In this document: piece by piece, positions 35,687 to 45,900 of the stretch
How positions within the stretch are numbered: position 1 is the stretch's first letter
Layout of the letters: each line of letters opens with the position of its first letter
NCBI GenBank assembly: GCA_963734125.1
Contig: CAVTGB010000035.1
Coordinates: 35,081 to 99,080 of the forward strand
Reading direction: 5' to 3'
Origin: DATARH01 sp963734125
GTDB lineage: Bacteria; Pseudomonadota; Alphaproteobacteria; ATCC43930; CGMCC-115725
DNA length: 64,000 nt
Notes under the pieces: model-generated
What the model saw: only the letters and a program-made list of their open reading frames with translations
What the model was told of the DNA's origin: nothing
Database searches by the model: none
Program-made: the position numbers and the translations under genes

Positions 35687-36601
35687 TCATCGGACAAACT
35701 GGTCGAAGATCTCCAGAGCCGCCGGCCCGCCGATAACCAGAAAGATGCTGGGCAGAATGAACACGATCATCGGTATGGTCAGCAGAACCGGGATCCGATT
35801 GGCCTGTTCCTCGAGCCTGATCAAGTCGTCATTGCGCCGCTCGGCGGCGACGACGCGCAGCGCCTGGGCCAGCGGCGTCCCGTATCGCATGGTCTGCGAC
35901 AGTGTGGTGACCACCGACTGGACACTCGGCAGATTGACCCGAGCCGCCAATCTACGGAGCGCCTCGTCGCGGCTCGGCAGGATCTTCAGATCCGCACCGG
36001 TCAATGCAAGCTCTTCCGCCATTGCCGGCTGCGCCGACCGGAGCTCGTGGACGATGCGGTCGATCGCTTCGTCCAGCGACAGCCCGGCTTCGACCGCGAT
36101 CACCAGGAGCTCGATTGCGTCGGCAAGGCCGCGCGCAACCGAGCGTCTGCGGTTGAGCGCAAGCCGGTCGACAACGAGGTGAGGCAGAAACCAGCCGAAT
36201 ATCGCGCCGAGCGAACCCAAGCCGACCAGATACGCGTCCGATCGCGCCTGGTGATAGAAATATTCGAGCAGCGGCAGGGCCATTGCCAGAATAAGACCAA
36301 CCGTCACGCGCAGCACGAGGAACAGCCGCGGTGTGAGCACCGAGGGAATGTGCAACGGCCGAAGCCGCCGGGCGAACTCGAGTTCATCACCGCTCAGCGC
36401 GGTGGCGGAGAACCGGTTCAGCCCGACAATACCGCGCCCACCGCGCGCCCGAGCCGGCGGCCGGCGGTCCGGAGCGATAATTTCGACACGATGCCGCAAC
36501 CGCCCTCTGGCTGCGGCGGCCGCATAGCCAAAGAAGCACAGTCCGGCGAAGCCGACCGTCGTCGTGACTATTGCAATCAACAATGCTGGCGATTCCCACA
36601 T
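35687..36601 (-). CDS. tadC: Tad pilus inner-membrane protein TadC (T2SS-F family)
   Basis: 304 residues. Three or four membrane segments surround a cytosolic helical domain with GLADAIELLVIAVEAGLSLDEA and TLSQTMRYGTPLAQALRVVA, the GspF-like signature. The end RIPVLLTIPMIVFILPSIFLV is typical of TadC. Last gene of the block cpaE-cpaF-tadB-tadC. It forms the platform with TadB on which the ATPase drives Flp pilus assembly. Confidence 0.92.
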   Translation of the reverse strand: MWESPALLIAIVTTTVGFAGLCFFGYAAAAARGRLRHRVEIIAPDRRPPARARGGRGIVGLNRFSATALSGDELEFARRLRPLHIPSVLTPRLFLVLRVTVGLILAMALPLLEYFYHQARSDAYLVGLGSLGAIFGWFLPHLVVDRLALNRRRSVARGLADAIELLVIAVEAGLSLDEAIDRIVHELRSAQPAMAEELALTGADLKILPSRDEALRRLAARVNLPSVQSVVTTLSQTMRYGTPLAQALRVVAAERRNDDLIRLEEQANRIPVLLTIPMIVFILPSIFLVIGGPAALEIFDQFVR

Positions 36602-36620
36602 GATTCGGCCCTCGCAAACG

Positions 36621-37565
36621 TCACAGGCGCAGGCTGTGGCGGACCATCATTCGCATCGTGGTCCCGGCGAGCACCACGCCCAGGAGCGCCACGCCGAGAA
36701 TGATCCTGCCGCGCGGGTCGGCGAAGAGCGGGCGCAGATAATTGGGCGCCACCATCAGCAGCGCCCCGGTCACGAAGAACGGGATCGAGCCGAGCACGAT
36801 CCCGGACATGCGGACTTCAGCGGTTGCCGCCCTGGCTTTCAGTCGAACCGCCCTGCGGCGGCGGATGATCTGGCTGAGCGCCTCCAAGGTCGCCGCCAAA
36901 TTGCCGCCGGTCGATTGCTGAAGGGCCACGGCGACGGCAAAAAAGCGGAAATCGGGATTGCCGACCACTTCGCTGGTCCGCGCCACGGCCTCATCGAGCG
37001 GCACGCCGATCTCGCTCTGGTCCGCGACCTTGCCGAACATGACGCTGAGCGGCGCACTGGCCTCCTGACCAACGGTTCGTATCGCGACGCCAACCGGCAA
37101 ACCCGCCCGCACGATCCGTACCACCATGTCGATCGCATCGGGTAAGAGCTCGGCGAACTGGGCGTCCGAGCGGCGCTGCTGCCACACGAGGACGATCCGG
37201 GGAACCAGAAAAAATCCGCCGGCGGCGGCGACCGCCAGGAGATAATTTGGCAGATACCCGGCAAAGCGGCCGAGCAGCCAGGTCACCGCAGCCCCGACAA
37301 CACCTGCCGCGAGGAGATAGACAGGGTTGGCGCGCGCTCCCCAGCTGCGCCGCATGCGAAACGCGAACAGCGAACGCAGCCCGACAACGATGCGCAGCCG
37401 CCGGAGTGAATCGAGTCGGCTCTCACCCGACTTTGGCCAGGACGCGGACGTAACTGCCTCGACGCGGCGCCCGAGGGCGCGCCGGTCCGAGCGACCCCCC
37501 AGCGCGAGGACCAAGAGGCCGCCGGTACCCGCGAGCATAAGCACGGCAGCGACGACGATATCCAT
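36621..37565 (-). CDS. tadB: Tad pilus inner-membrane protein TadB (T2SS-F family)
   Basis: 314 residues. N-terminal helix IVVAAVLMLAGTGGLLVLALGG, two central helices, then LLPDAIDMVVRIVRAGLPVGVAI and ALQQSTGGNLAATLEALSQIIRRR, the F-domain signature. The start ATG 37565 overlaps the cpaF stop (ATGA), and the stop is 19 bases from tadC. Partner of TadC. Confidence 0.92.
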   Translation of the reverse strand: MDIVVAAVLMLAGTGGLLVLALGGRSDRRALGRRVEAVTSASWPKSGESRLDSLRRLRIVVGLRSLFAFRMRRSWGARANPVYLLAAGVVGAAVTWLLGRFAGYLPNYLLAVAAAGGFFLVPRIVLVWQQRRSDAQFAELLPDAIDMVVRIVRAGLPVGVAIRTVGQEASAPLSVMFGKVADQSEIGVPLDEAVARTSEVVGNPDFRFFAVAVALQQSTGGNLAATLEALSQIIRRRRAVRLKARAATAEVRMSGIVLGSIPFFVTGALLMVAPNYLRPLFADPRGRIILGVALLGVVLAGTTMRMMVRHSLRL

Positions 37566-38935
37566 CAGCCCCCTCCTCCCTTGGCGCCGATCGCCTCCAG
37601 GAAAGCCGATCCGAGCCCGTAATTTTCGAGCCGCGGCAGAAACCGCGGCGGGATGCCGGAAGCTGCAAACGTCCCGGTCAAGATCCCGTCAGGGGTGAGG
37701 CCGGTGTATTGGAATGTGAACAAATTGCTCAGGATGACGGTTTCTCGTTCCAGGGCGACGACCTCGCTGAGTTCGGTGACGCGGCGTGTCCCGTCGCGCA
37801 TCCGCTCGACCTGTACGACCAGGTCGAGCGCGCTGACCATCTGGCCGCGGATCGCCTGACTGGGCAGATTGACGTTGGCCATCATCACCATGTTCTCGAC
37901 CCGCGCCAGCGCATCGCGGGCCGAGTTGGCGTGGATCGTGGACATCGAGCCGTTGTGGCCTGTGTTCATCGCCTGCATCATGTCGAAGGCCTCATCGCCG
38001 CGGACTTCGCCGACGATGATCCGATCAGGCCGCATCCGCAGCGCATTGCGCACCAGATCGCGCTGCGTGACCCGGCCCTGGCCCTCGATATTGGCCGGCC
38101 GCGTTTCGAGCGAGATGACGTGGGGCTGACGAAGTTGCAGTTCGGCGGTGTCCTCGATCGTGACGACGCGCTCGTCCGTCTCAATGAGGCCCGACATCGC
38201 ATTGAGGAGCGTCGTCTTGCCCGACCCGGTGCCGCCGGAGATCAGGATGTTGAGCCGGCACTGCGCGGCTATCTCCAGTGCCCGGGCGAGTTCCGGCGAC
38301 ACGCTGCCGTACGCGACGAGCTTGGAAAAATCGAGAAAGCTGGCGGTGAACTTGCGAATCGAGATGCACGGTCCCTTGAGGCTGAGGGGCGGGATGATGA
38401 CATTGACCCGGCTGCCGTCGAGCAGGCGCGCATCGAGCATCGGGCTCGATTCATCGACCCGGCGGCCGATCGAGGAGGCGATCCGCTGCGCCACATGGAG
38501 GACATGCAGGTCGTTACGAAATTTGACCCCGGTCAGGACCAGCTTGCCGCGACGTTCAATGTAAATCTGGCGCGGACCGTTCACCAGAATGTCCGAGATG
38601 GTGTCGTCGCGCAGCAGCGCCTCGAGCGGGCCGAGCGCGATCATGTCGTCGACCATCGCCGCAGCGAGCGCCTGCTGCTCCTGGTGGTTCAAGAGAAGGC
38701 GGCGCTGATTGGCAATCTCGCCGACCAGTTCCTCCACCCGGGCGGTCAGCTCCGGGCGGCCCATGCGCACCGCCAAGGCCGGCTCGACCTGGGCGAGGAT
38801 CTGATCGTAAAGGAGGTCGGCCGATTTCAGCATAGATTGCTGCGTCGCGGTTGCCGCCGCACCGGCCATCAGCGGCGAAGCCATGTCGACGCCGGCTGAG
38901 GTCGCGCCCGCCAGTGGCAAAGGTCGCAGGCCCAT
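37565..38935 (-). CDS. cpaF: Tad pilus assembly ATPase TadA/CpaF
   Basis: 456 residues from ATG 38935, which overlaps the cpaE stop. Secretion-ATPase motifs: ISDILVNGPRQIYIERRGKL, Walker A ISGGTGSGKTTLLNAM, Asp box VTIEDTAELQL, Walker B RIIVGEVRGDEAFDMM and the His box TGHNGSMSTIHANSARDAL. It powers pilus extrusion (and in some species retraction). A region of about 70 residues rich in Ala precedes the domain. Confidence 0.94.
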   Translation of the reverse strand: MGLRPLPLAGATSAGVDMASPLMAGAAATATQQSMLKSADLLYDQILAQVEPALAVRMGRPELTARVEELVGEIANQRRLLLNHQEQQALAAAMVDDMIALGPLEALLRDDTISDILVNGPRQIYIERRGKLVLTGVKFRNDLHVLHVAQRIASSIGRRVDESSPMLDARLLDGSRVNVIIPPLSLKGPCISIRKFTASFLDFSKLVAYGSVSPELARALEIAAQCRLNILISGGTGSGKTTLLNAMSGLIETDERVVTIEDTAELQLRQPHVISLETRPANIEGQGRVTQRDLVRNALRMRPDRIIVGEVRGDEAFDMMQAMNTGHNGSMSTIHANSARDALARVENMVMMANVNLPSQAIRGQMVSALDLVVQVERMRDGTRRVTELSEVVALERETVILSNLFTFQYTGLTPDGILTGTFAASGIPPRFLPRLENYGLGSAFLEAIGAKGGGG

Positions 38936-40166
38936 CAGGCGAAGATCCGTTTCCAGAAGGGCCGGTCGTCCTTCTCGGCGACGTTGCCCGACAACTGCCG
39001 CGACAATTCTGCCATCCCATGGCGCATCGCGCCGCACTTATGGACCGCCTTCGTACCCAGGGCCGCCGCGCTCATGATCTCGCGATCCCAGCGGATCGCG
39101 GCGGAAGGCGCAGGGATCACACGCAACATCTCCGGCGCCGGCAGCGCACCCTCGGCACCCTTCTTGTTCAGCACATGCAGTACCGCGCGGTCCGGCGTGT
39201 TGGGCCCGATGAACTCTTGCCAGCGCGCAACCTCGCGGGTGGCGGAAAGGCTGCCGTCACTGACGAGCAGCAAGGTGGAGGGCAGGTGCAAGACGGTGGG
39301 AAACGACAGCGCGATATCCCCCGGCAAGTCGATCAGAACAAAGCGAAAGTGCACAAGGACCTTTTGCAGCAGTTGCAAGAGGGCTTCCTCGCTCGAGCCG
39401 ACGTGGGCTGACAGCGGCTCCAGCCCGGCGAGCAGACCAAGGCGGCTGGTCACCGAAACAACGCCGCGCTCGAGAAACAGCTCGTCGATCCGCCGCGGGT
39501 CGTCGAGCGCCTCGCGCAAGCCGTAACCGGGCTGCACGTCGAGCTGCAGAGCCGCGTCGCCGGTATGCAAATCGAGATCGAGCAGCAGCACCCGGCGTTG
39601 CCGCACCTCGGCGAAATACCAGGCGAGGTTGGTCGCGATCGTGGTTGCGCCGACCCCGCCGCGAACGCCGACGACAAACACCAGCTTGCCGCCGCGCGAC
39701 GGCCGGGCAGACTTCGCCGCCGCCGATCCCGACCAACGCGCGATTGAGCAGGTTTCCGATCAGCGGCTTGTAGAAATATTCGGCGACGCTGGCTGCCTTG
39801 AGGTCCCGGTACAGCACGATATCGTTGCGTTCGCCGATGACGACGACTTCGGTCTCCGGGTCGGAGATTTCGGCGAGCCGGTTGATATGCGGCAGCGGAT
39901 CCTCGATCCCGCTGATGTCGACGATCAGGAAGCGCGGCCAGCCGCGGTGCACGAGTTCGTCGATGGCATTGTCAATGCTGCCGTGCCTGACGCGCGCTTC
40001 GCTAAATCCCAGATCGGCGAAGGAGTGGCGCACGACACCCTCGGAATCGGCATCGAGCAGATAGGCCATTGCCGCCGACGCCGAGTTCGGCCGCCGACGA
40101 GGTGCGTTTGATCGGGGTATCGAGGTCGGGGGCGGCGAGATCGACCAATGCATCTTGAGCATCCAC
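38935..40166 (-). CDS. cpaE: Tad pilus localisation ATPase CpaE/TadZ (two frameshifts)
   Basis: About 409 residues from GTG 40166 if two surplus bases are skipped. Part 1 (frame A) reads VDAQDALVDLAAPDLDTP; part 2, AYLLDADSEGVVRHSFADLG, is the receiver-like domain with TEVVVIGERND; part 3 is the MinD-type ATPase GVRGGVGATTIATNLAW with DLDLHTGDAALQLD. The shifts are near 40070 (GGC/GGA before ATG GCC) and near 39718 (GGC/GGG before AAG TCT), both glycine pairs. CpaE directs the pilus machine to the cell pole. The lack of Lys in GGVGATT is normal for the family. Confidence 0.85.
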
Positions 40167-40257
40167 GATGTGATGGCCTCATAAGGAGAATTGCGTGGTC
40201 AGCAACCGGAAAAGGCGCCCGATGTGGCCGACCGATAACACCCGGGATGCGCACGCC

Positions 40258-40340
40258 GCTCTCTGATTTAGATCAATAATAATCTAAAACATCGATAAAT
40301 CAAACTGAATACCCTGTATACGGGAATTTAGAATGATTCA
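40258..40340. promoter_or_regulatory. A+T-rich leader upstream of cpaE with inverted repeat
   Basis: The only clearly A+T-rich stretch of this part. It contains TTAGAT-caataata-ATCTAA (a perfect 6-bp inverted repeat) at about 40266-40285 and CCC-tgtatac-GGG near 40313-40325. It lies between the tadE stop and the cpaE start, both read leftward, and is the natural place for a promoter that makes cpaE-F-tadBC independent of tadG/E. No exact sigma motif could be fixed. Confidence 0.4.
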
Positions 40341-40346
40341 GGTGGC

Positions 40347-40745
40347 TCAAGTGGGAAAGCAGGCGCTCGCGCGCAGCGTCTGTGAGTAGGGCAGCAGCGC
40401 GGGAACGAGGAAGTCGAACGTCAGGCTTGCGGCTACCTGGATGCCGCAGGCTTGCGTCGTGACCGTGAAGTCGGATGCCGGCAAGGACAGCCCAGGGGCT
40501 TTGCTGACCGCGTATTGCTGGGTCAGAGCGGCGGTTCCGCAGGTCAGCAGATCGACCGCGGCGCAGCGGGCGGCTGCTTGCACGGCATAGTTGAGCGTCG
40601 CCTGCGTCCAGATCGCGCGCGCGAATTCAATGAGGCCGAGCACGCACAGCAACAGAATGGGTAGGATGATGGCGAATTCGACGGCTGCGGCACCGCGCTC
40701 GTGGGCACATCCCCAAAAGGGGCGACGCGGCGTGGCGGGCTTCAC
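40347..40745 (-). CDS. tadE: TadE-like pseudopilin
   Basis: 132 residues from GTG 40745, overlapping the stop of the preceding tadE-like gene (GTGA). N-terminal basic leader then GAAAVEFAIILPILLLCVLGLIEFARAI: the conserved Glu within a prepilin-type hydrophobic helix. The periplasmic part has four Cys (ARCAAVDLLTCG, TQACG, SACFPT) that may form disulfides. TadE pseudopilins assist Flp pilus assembly after cleavage by the prepilin peptidase, which is not in this window. Confidence 0.88.
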   Translation of the reverse strand: MKPATPRRPFWGCAHERGAAAVEFAIILPILLLCVLGLIEFARAIWTQATLNYAVQAAARCAAVDLLTCGTAALTQQYAVSKAPGLSLPASDFTVTTQACGIQVAASLTFDFLVPALLPYSQTLRASACFPT

Positions 40746-41210
40746 TTGATCCGCCGGTAGGCTTGGCCGGTCAGCGTCAGCGGGCTGGGCAACCCCGGAT
40801 AGGGCAGCACGGTCTGATACTGCAGCTGGGCGCTGACCGAGGCGTAGACGCCGGGAGGGCTCCCACTCGGACAGGTAACGGTGCTCGCCACGATCGTGAA
40901 GGTGCCGCCGCCGGGCAGCCGTACACCTGGCTTGGCGCCGGGGTCGCGGCGATGCCGCTGGCTCCGGTGGCGCCGGTCACCGCCGCCGCGATCGAGGTCG
41001 CGTTCCACCCGTTGAGAGCGGCGTATTGAGCGCCCGCTTCGGCCGCCGCCTGGACCTCCATCGCGTCGTAGGCGGCCAATCCCGAGATCGCTGAGCCCGA
41101 CCAGCAAACAAGACCAGGAGCGGCATGATCAGGGCAAACTCGATGACCGCTCCGCCGCGCGGCGATGAACGCCAGAGCGCCCGAAGCGCTGTCAGAAGAG
41201 CTCGCAACAT
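40742..41210 (-). CDS. Second TadE-like pseudopilin (two frameshifts)
   Basis: About 156 residues if two missing bases are supplied. The start LRALWRSSPRGGAVIEFALIMPLL is the TadE leader and helix. After a missing base near 41101 the reading continues SAISGLAAYDAMEVQAAAEAG, and after another near 40914 it ends GGTFTIVASTVTCPSG to PLTLTGQAYRRIK. The protein resembles TadE/TadF-type pseudopilins. The losses at short C/G runs look like base-calling deletions. It lies between tadG and tadE in the same direction. Confidence 0.75.
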
Positions 41211-41213
41211 ATC

Positions 41214-42509
41214 CTACTCGACCAGTACCGAGTTTGGGCCGCTGATCGGCAGCACGCCCGTGCCAAGGCAATTATCGTTGAGAGTGGCGTTATTCTGCAT
41301 TTGGACTATGCGAGCGATCACCTGAGCGCAGATGGGGCCATTAATCGCCCCGTTATTGTCGAATTCGACGATCTGATTCGGAAAATAAAGGGCACCGGTG
41401 ATGTTCAAAATCGCGTTGTTGCCGAATTCTTGCGTCACTGACGCTGTCGCGGTCCGGATGCTTGCCATGGCCAAGCCGGCGGTCGGACCGCTTGTAGGGG
41501 CCGTGATGTTGAACGTCGCGTTGGTTCCGAGGCCAATCTGGTAATTTCCATTGATAATCAGCGTGACCCCTCCGGTTGCGTTCACCGTCACGTTGTTTTT
41601 TAGGGTTAGTTGTTGGTCGATGTAATAGACGCCGGGAGCGAGATTGAGCGTTACGCCATTATTGTAATTCCAGCCAAATAAGTAATGACCTGGGCTAAGG
41701 CTCACAGTGGTGTTTTTACCGGTACATGCCGTCGTGCACATGTTGGGACAGCCGGCCACCGGCGAGCAGGCGGGAACCGGCGAAGGCGGAAGAGGGACGG
41801 TCAGGTAGGGGTCCGCCTGGGCCGGGGCAAGGCTCGTGTTGGGTGGGCAGTTGAGAGCTGCGTTGTTTGCCAGCGACCAGTTCCCAACCGTCGAAACTGG
41901 CCCATTGATCGCGGCGTTATTTTGTAGAGTGATCGCCGTACTGCAGCTCGAATTGGCGGCGACGCCGCAGTGATGATCGCACGGCGAGGGCTGTATCGTA
42001 ACGTTGTTCGAGATTGCAACGGCGTCGCAGGCCGAGGGATCTAGAGCTACGAGGCAATAAGCGGAATTGCCCGGGGTCGCCACCGCGCGCGCCCGCACGG
42101 TAAGCGGGCCGGGATATACGACATTCGCCAGCGCCAGGGTCTGCGGCTGAGCGATCAGCACTTCGATATCGCTGGACTGAGTGTAGTTGCCGATCGTCGG
42201 CGGGCTGTTGACCGTGACCGTGGTGCCATTCTGGCCATTGGGAAAGCCTGCGGCGGCGGCCAACGCGAAGGCCTCTTCGGCATAGTTGGCCGGGTATCCG
42301 CTGACGCGCGCGGTCATCGCGGCGAGCGCCCCGGCATCGGCGGCCGACTGCATATGCCGCGCAATGAAGAGCAGCACCACGACCTCGGTGCCGAGCGAGA
42401 CAAAGCCGATGATCCCGACCAGCATCAACCCAAACAGCACGGCAACCGCGCCGCGCCGGCCGTCATCGCCCGACCAAAGGCGAGAACGCGTCAAACGCGG
42501 CCGATCCAT
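41214..42509 (-). CDS. tadG: TadG-like pilus protein with NN-repeat beta-helix domain
   Basis: 431 residues from ATG 42509. The TadG/TadE-type N-terminus RRGAVAVLFGLMLVGIIGF is followed by the AADAGALAA motif of TadG. From about residue 165 the protein is built of repeats around the core NN-(A/V)-x-(I/L)-N: ISNNVTIQPS, LQNNAAINGPVS, LANNAALN, LKNNVTVNATG, FGNNAILNITG, FDNNGAINGP, MQNNATLND. This is the pattern of a right-handed beta-helix, with Asn ladders. Six or more Cys in the centre suggest disulfides. Probably a membrane-anchored surface or periplasmic part of the pilus machine. Confidence 0.82.
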   Translation of the reverse strand: MDRPRLTRSRLWSGDDGRRGAVAVLFGLMLVGIIGFVSLGTEVVVLLFIARHMQSAADAGALAAMTARVSGYPANYAEEAFALAAAAGFPNGQNGTTVTVNSPPTIGNYTQSSDIEVLIAQPQTLALANVVYPGPLTVRARAVATPGNSAYCLVALDPSACDAVAISNNVTIQPSPCDHHCGVAANSSCSTAITLQNNAAINGPVSTVGNWSLANNAALNCPPNTSLAPAQADPYLTVPLPPSPVPACSPVAGCPNMCTTACTGKNTTVSLSPGHYLFGWNYNNGVTLNLAPGVYYIDQQLTLKNNVTVNATGGVTLIINGNYQIGLGTNATFNITAPTSGPTAGLAMASIRTATASVTQEFGNNAILNITGALYFPNQIVEFDNNGAINGPICAQVIARIVQMQNNATLNDNCLGTGVLPISGPNSVLVE

Positions 42510-42555
42510 TCGATGCCGAACTCGTTGCGGCGGAACTGACTCAACCGCCTCGGCC

Positions 42556-42957
42556 TTAGCCAACGAGGCGTTCCCGGTCGGCCCCGCGAAAATCGCCGCG
42601 CGACACCAGCCCGACGATCCTGCCCTCATCGACAATCGGCAGGTGTCGACAATGTGTCGCCTGCATCAGGCGCAGCGCCTGCATGGCGCTGTGGCGGGAG
42701 GACATCACGATCGGGTTGTAGGTCATGACGTCGCAGAGCGGCGTCATGACCGGGTCCCGTCCTCTCGCCAGAACGCGGGCGACGGCATCGCGTCCGGTGA
42801 AAATGCCGACAAGTTCGGCATCGCCATCGATCACCAGAACCGCGCTGATCTTTTGCCTCTCCATATGCCGTGCCGCCTCCCCGACCGACGTGTGCGCCGG
42901 TAGGACCAGCGGGTCTGAGTTGCGCTCGATCTCGCCCTCGGCATCTTTCGCTAACAT
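42556..42957 (-). CDS. Two-CBS-domain protein
   Basis: 133 residues from ATG 42957, preceded by AAGGAG. CBS 1: DPLVLPAHTSVGEAARHME then ISAVLVIDGDAELVGIFTGRD; CBS 2: PIVMSSRHSAMQALRLMQ then RHLPIVDEGRIVGLVSRGD. Stand-alone CBS pairs bind adenine nucleotides and report energy or signalling state. It follows the HD-GYP sensor gene by 10 bases, so the two are probably cotranscribed and may act in one signalling path. Confidence 0.9.
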   Translation of the reverse strand: MLAKDAEGEIERNSDPLVLPAHTSVGEAARHMERQKISAVLVIDGDAELVGIFTGRDAVARVLARGRDPVMTPLCDVMTYNPIVMSSRHSAMQALRLMQATHCRHLPIVDEGRIVGLVSRGDFRGADRERLVG

Positions 42958-42967
42958 GGTGTTCTCC

Positions 42968-45900
42968 TTATTCGAAATCGAACTTCTGCTCCCGGAACAG
43001 CATGACGCAGGCCTCGACCGCCGCAGGATCGTAGAGCCTGCCTTTGCCTTCTTCGATTTCCGCCAGAGCCGCATCAATGCCGAGCGAGGCCCGGTACGGC
43101 CGGTGCGACATCATCGCTTCGACGACGTCGGCGACAGCGAGGATCTTGGCCTCAGTCAGGATTGCGTCCGCCTTGAGCCCGTGCGGATAGCCCGAACCGT
43201 CGAGCCGCTCATGGTGCTGGCGCACCATCTCGGCGATCGGCCACGGGAAATCGACACCCTTGATGATGGCGTAACCGGCCTCGGCATGCGCCTGGATCAG
43301 CTGATACTGGAGATCGGTGAGCTTCCCCGGTTTGCTGAGGATCTCGGCCGGCACGTCGATCTTGCCGACATCGTGAATGATGCCGGCGAGATAAAGCCCG
43401 TGAATTTGCCGCTCCGGCAGCCCCAGCTGGCTGGCGATCGCGACGGCGAGCCTGGCGGTGCGCTGCTGATGGCCGGCGGTGTAGGGATCGCGCGTCTCCA
43501 CGGTGCTGGCGATGGCGCCAACCGTAGCTTCGAGGCTGGCGCGCCAGCGCTTGTCTAACGCCTCGTGCGCGACGTGCTCGCGCAGCGAGCGGATGCCGAA
43601 GGCGAGGTCCTCGGCGAGTTCCCGGAGCAGCTTCAGCTCATCGGTATCGAAGGCATTGGCGTCCGGCGAATACATCGTCAGCACGCCAAAAACGCCCGAT
43701 TGATCCTTGAGCGGCAGCGCGACGGAGGACGCAAAGCCGTGTTTCCTCGCGTCGTCCCGCCACGGCGTCATGGCGGGGTCCGCTACGATGTCCTGGCTGG
43801 TCTGGGGTTCGCCGCTGCGGATCGCGCGTCCTACCATGCCGCGGCCGCGGGGCTGATCCGCCCAGGTGATCTGCGCTTTGTCGAGGTAGTTCCCGACCTC
43901 GCCGGCCGAGGCGGCGAGGGTCACCGATTTGGCGGCGTCGTGCTCCGCGATGCCGATCCACGCCATGCGGTAGCCGCCGGTCTCGACGATGACCTGGCAC
44001 ATCTCGCGCAGCAGCTCGGGCTCGCTTGCGGCCCGCACCAGCACCTCGTTGCCGCGGCTCAATGTCGTCAGCGTGCGGTTGAGCCGCTGCAGCGCGCGTC
44101 TCGGCCTCATGCCGCTCGGTGACATCGACCATGCTGGCGCGCAACAGCGGCGGTCCCCCGAGGGCAGCCGAACCAGCGTTACCTGGCACAACCGTTCGGC
44201 GCCGGCGGCGGTCAGGATGCGGCGCTCGTAGGTCAACTCCTGGCCGGCCAAAGCGAGGTTGTTATGCTCCTCATAGGTCCGAGCGACCGGCTGCGCATCG
44301 GGTTGCTCGGGCATATAGAAATGCTTTGGCCCGTGCTTGATGATTTCGTCCCGATCGCACCCGAAGAGGCGCTCGGCCGCCGGGTTCGCATCGATAAAGC
44401 GATCCTGGTTGACATCGAAGAGCAGGATCGCGTCGGGCGCCTGCTCGATCAGCAGCCGCAAGCGCTCCTCGCTTTGGCGCAGCTCCGCCTCGGCCTGCCG
44501 ACGCTCGGTGATGTCGCGAAGAACCAGACCCGCCCCAAACCGTCCGGCTGCGACATCGGCGAGCGGTGAACCTCGTAAACCCGGCCGTCTTTGAGCGTCA
44601 CCTCCTGACGGCTGCTCTCATCGGGGTGGAGAAGGGCGTCGGTCATCTGTGGGGCAATCACCTCGGGATTGGCGATCTTGTTCTGCAAAGCCCAGGCGAA
44701 GGCTTGCTCCTCCGAGTTCGCCGCCATGATTTCGGGCGGGATGCCCCACATGTTGACGAAGCGCCGGTTGGCGGAAATGATCGAGCGCTGCGGGTCGACC
44801 ACGACGATCCCGTCGGGCGACACCTCATGCTCGGTCGCGAGAATCGCGGCGGTCGAGGCCAGCTGGCGGTGGGACTTGTTGGTTTCGGTGACGTCGAGCA
44901 GGACGGCAATCGACACCGGCTGCCCTTCGTAGATTCCCGGCGAGGCGTTGACCAAAAGCTCAATCGTATGGCCGTCCTTGGCCAGCATGGTCGCCTCAAG
45001 GCGAACGAAGCCCCCGGTGCCGGAAAACTGTTTCTCGAGCTGCTCGCCGACCCGCCCTTTGTCCGCGGCCGGTGTGTATTCTAAAATCGAGCGGCCGATC
45101 GTTTCCGCCGCCGTATAGCCGTTCAATCTGGCCCAATAAGGGTTGATGTAGGCGATCGTCCCGTCGCGTCGGATCATCATCACGCCGGCGACGTTCTGCT
45201 CGACGAGGCAGCGGAATTTCGCCTCGTCCTCACGGATCCGCGCCTCGGCCCGCTTGCGCTCGGTGATGTCGTGGCTGGTGCCGGTGATGCGGAGTGGTTG
45301 GCCGGCGTCGTCGCGGACGATTTCGCCCTGCGATTGGATGATGCGCTCGGTCCGGTCCGGGCGCAGGATGCGAAATTCGCTATCGAATGGCTGGTTGAGC
45401 GTCAGACTGGCGTCGATCGCGGTCCGCACCCGCGCCCTGTCGTCGGGGTGAACGCATGCGACGAAACCCGCCAGGGACGGCGCAAATTCGCCGGGAGAAC
45501 GCCCGAAAATCCGGTAGGTTTCTTCCGACCAGACGATCTCGCCGCCGGCGATTTTCCAGTCAAAGGCCCCGATATGGGCGATGCGCTCAGCGGTCTGCAG
45601 CAGGGCGTTGGACACCCGCAGCGCCGCCTCGGCAGATTTGCGGGCCCGAACGCCCTGCTCGACCGAGATCGCCCGCTCTACCGCAGACGGCAGGCGCAGC
45701 AGGTTGCTTTTGAGCACGAAGTCCCTGGCTGCGGCCTTGAGCAATTCGGCGGCGGCTTCTTCTCCCAGGGCGTCGCTGACCATGACCACCGGGATCTCGG
45801 GATGGAGGCGCCGAACGTGCTCCAATGCCTGCTCGCCGGTGAAGTCCGCCAGCTTGTTGTCGGCCAGCACCACGTCGGGCAGGAAGCTTTCGAGCGTCGC

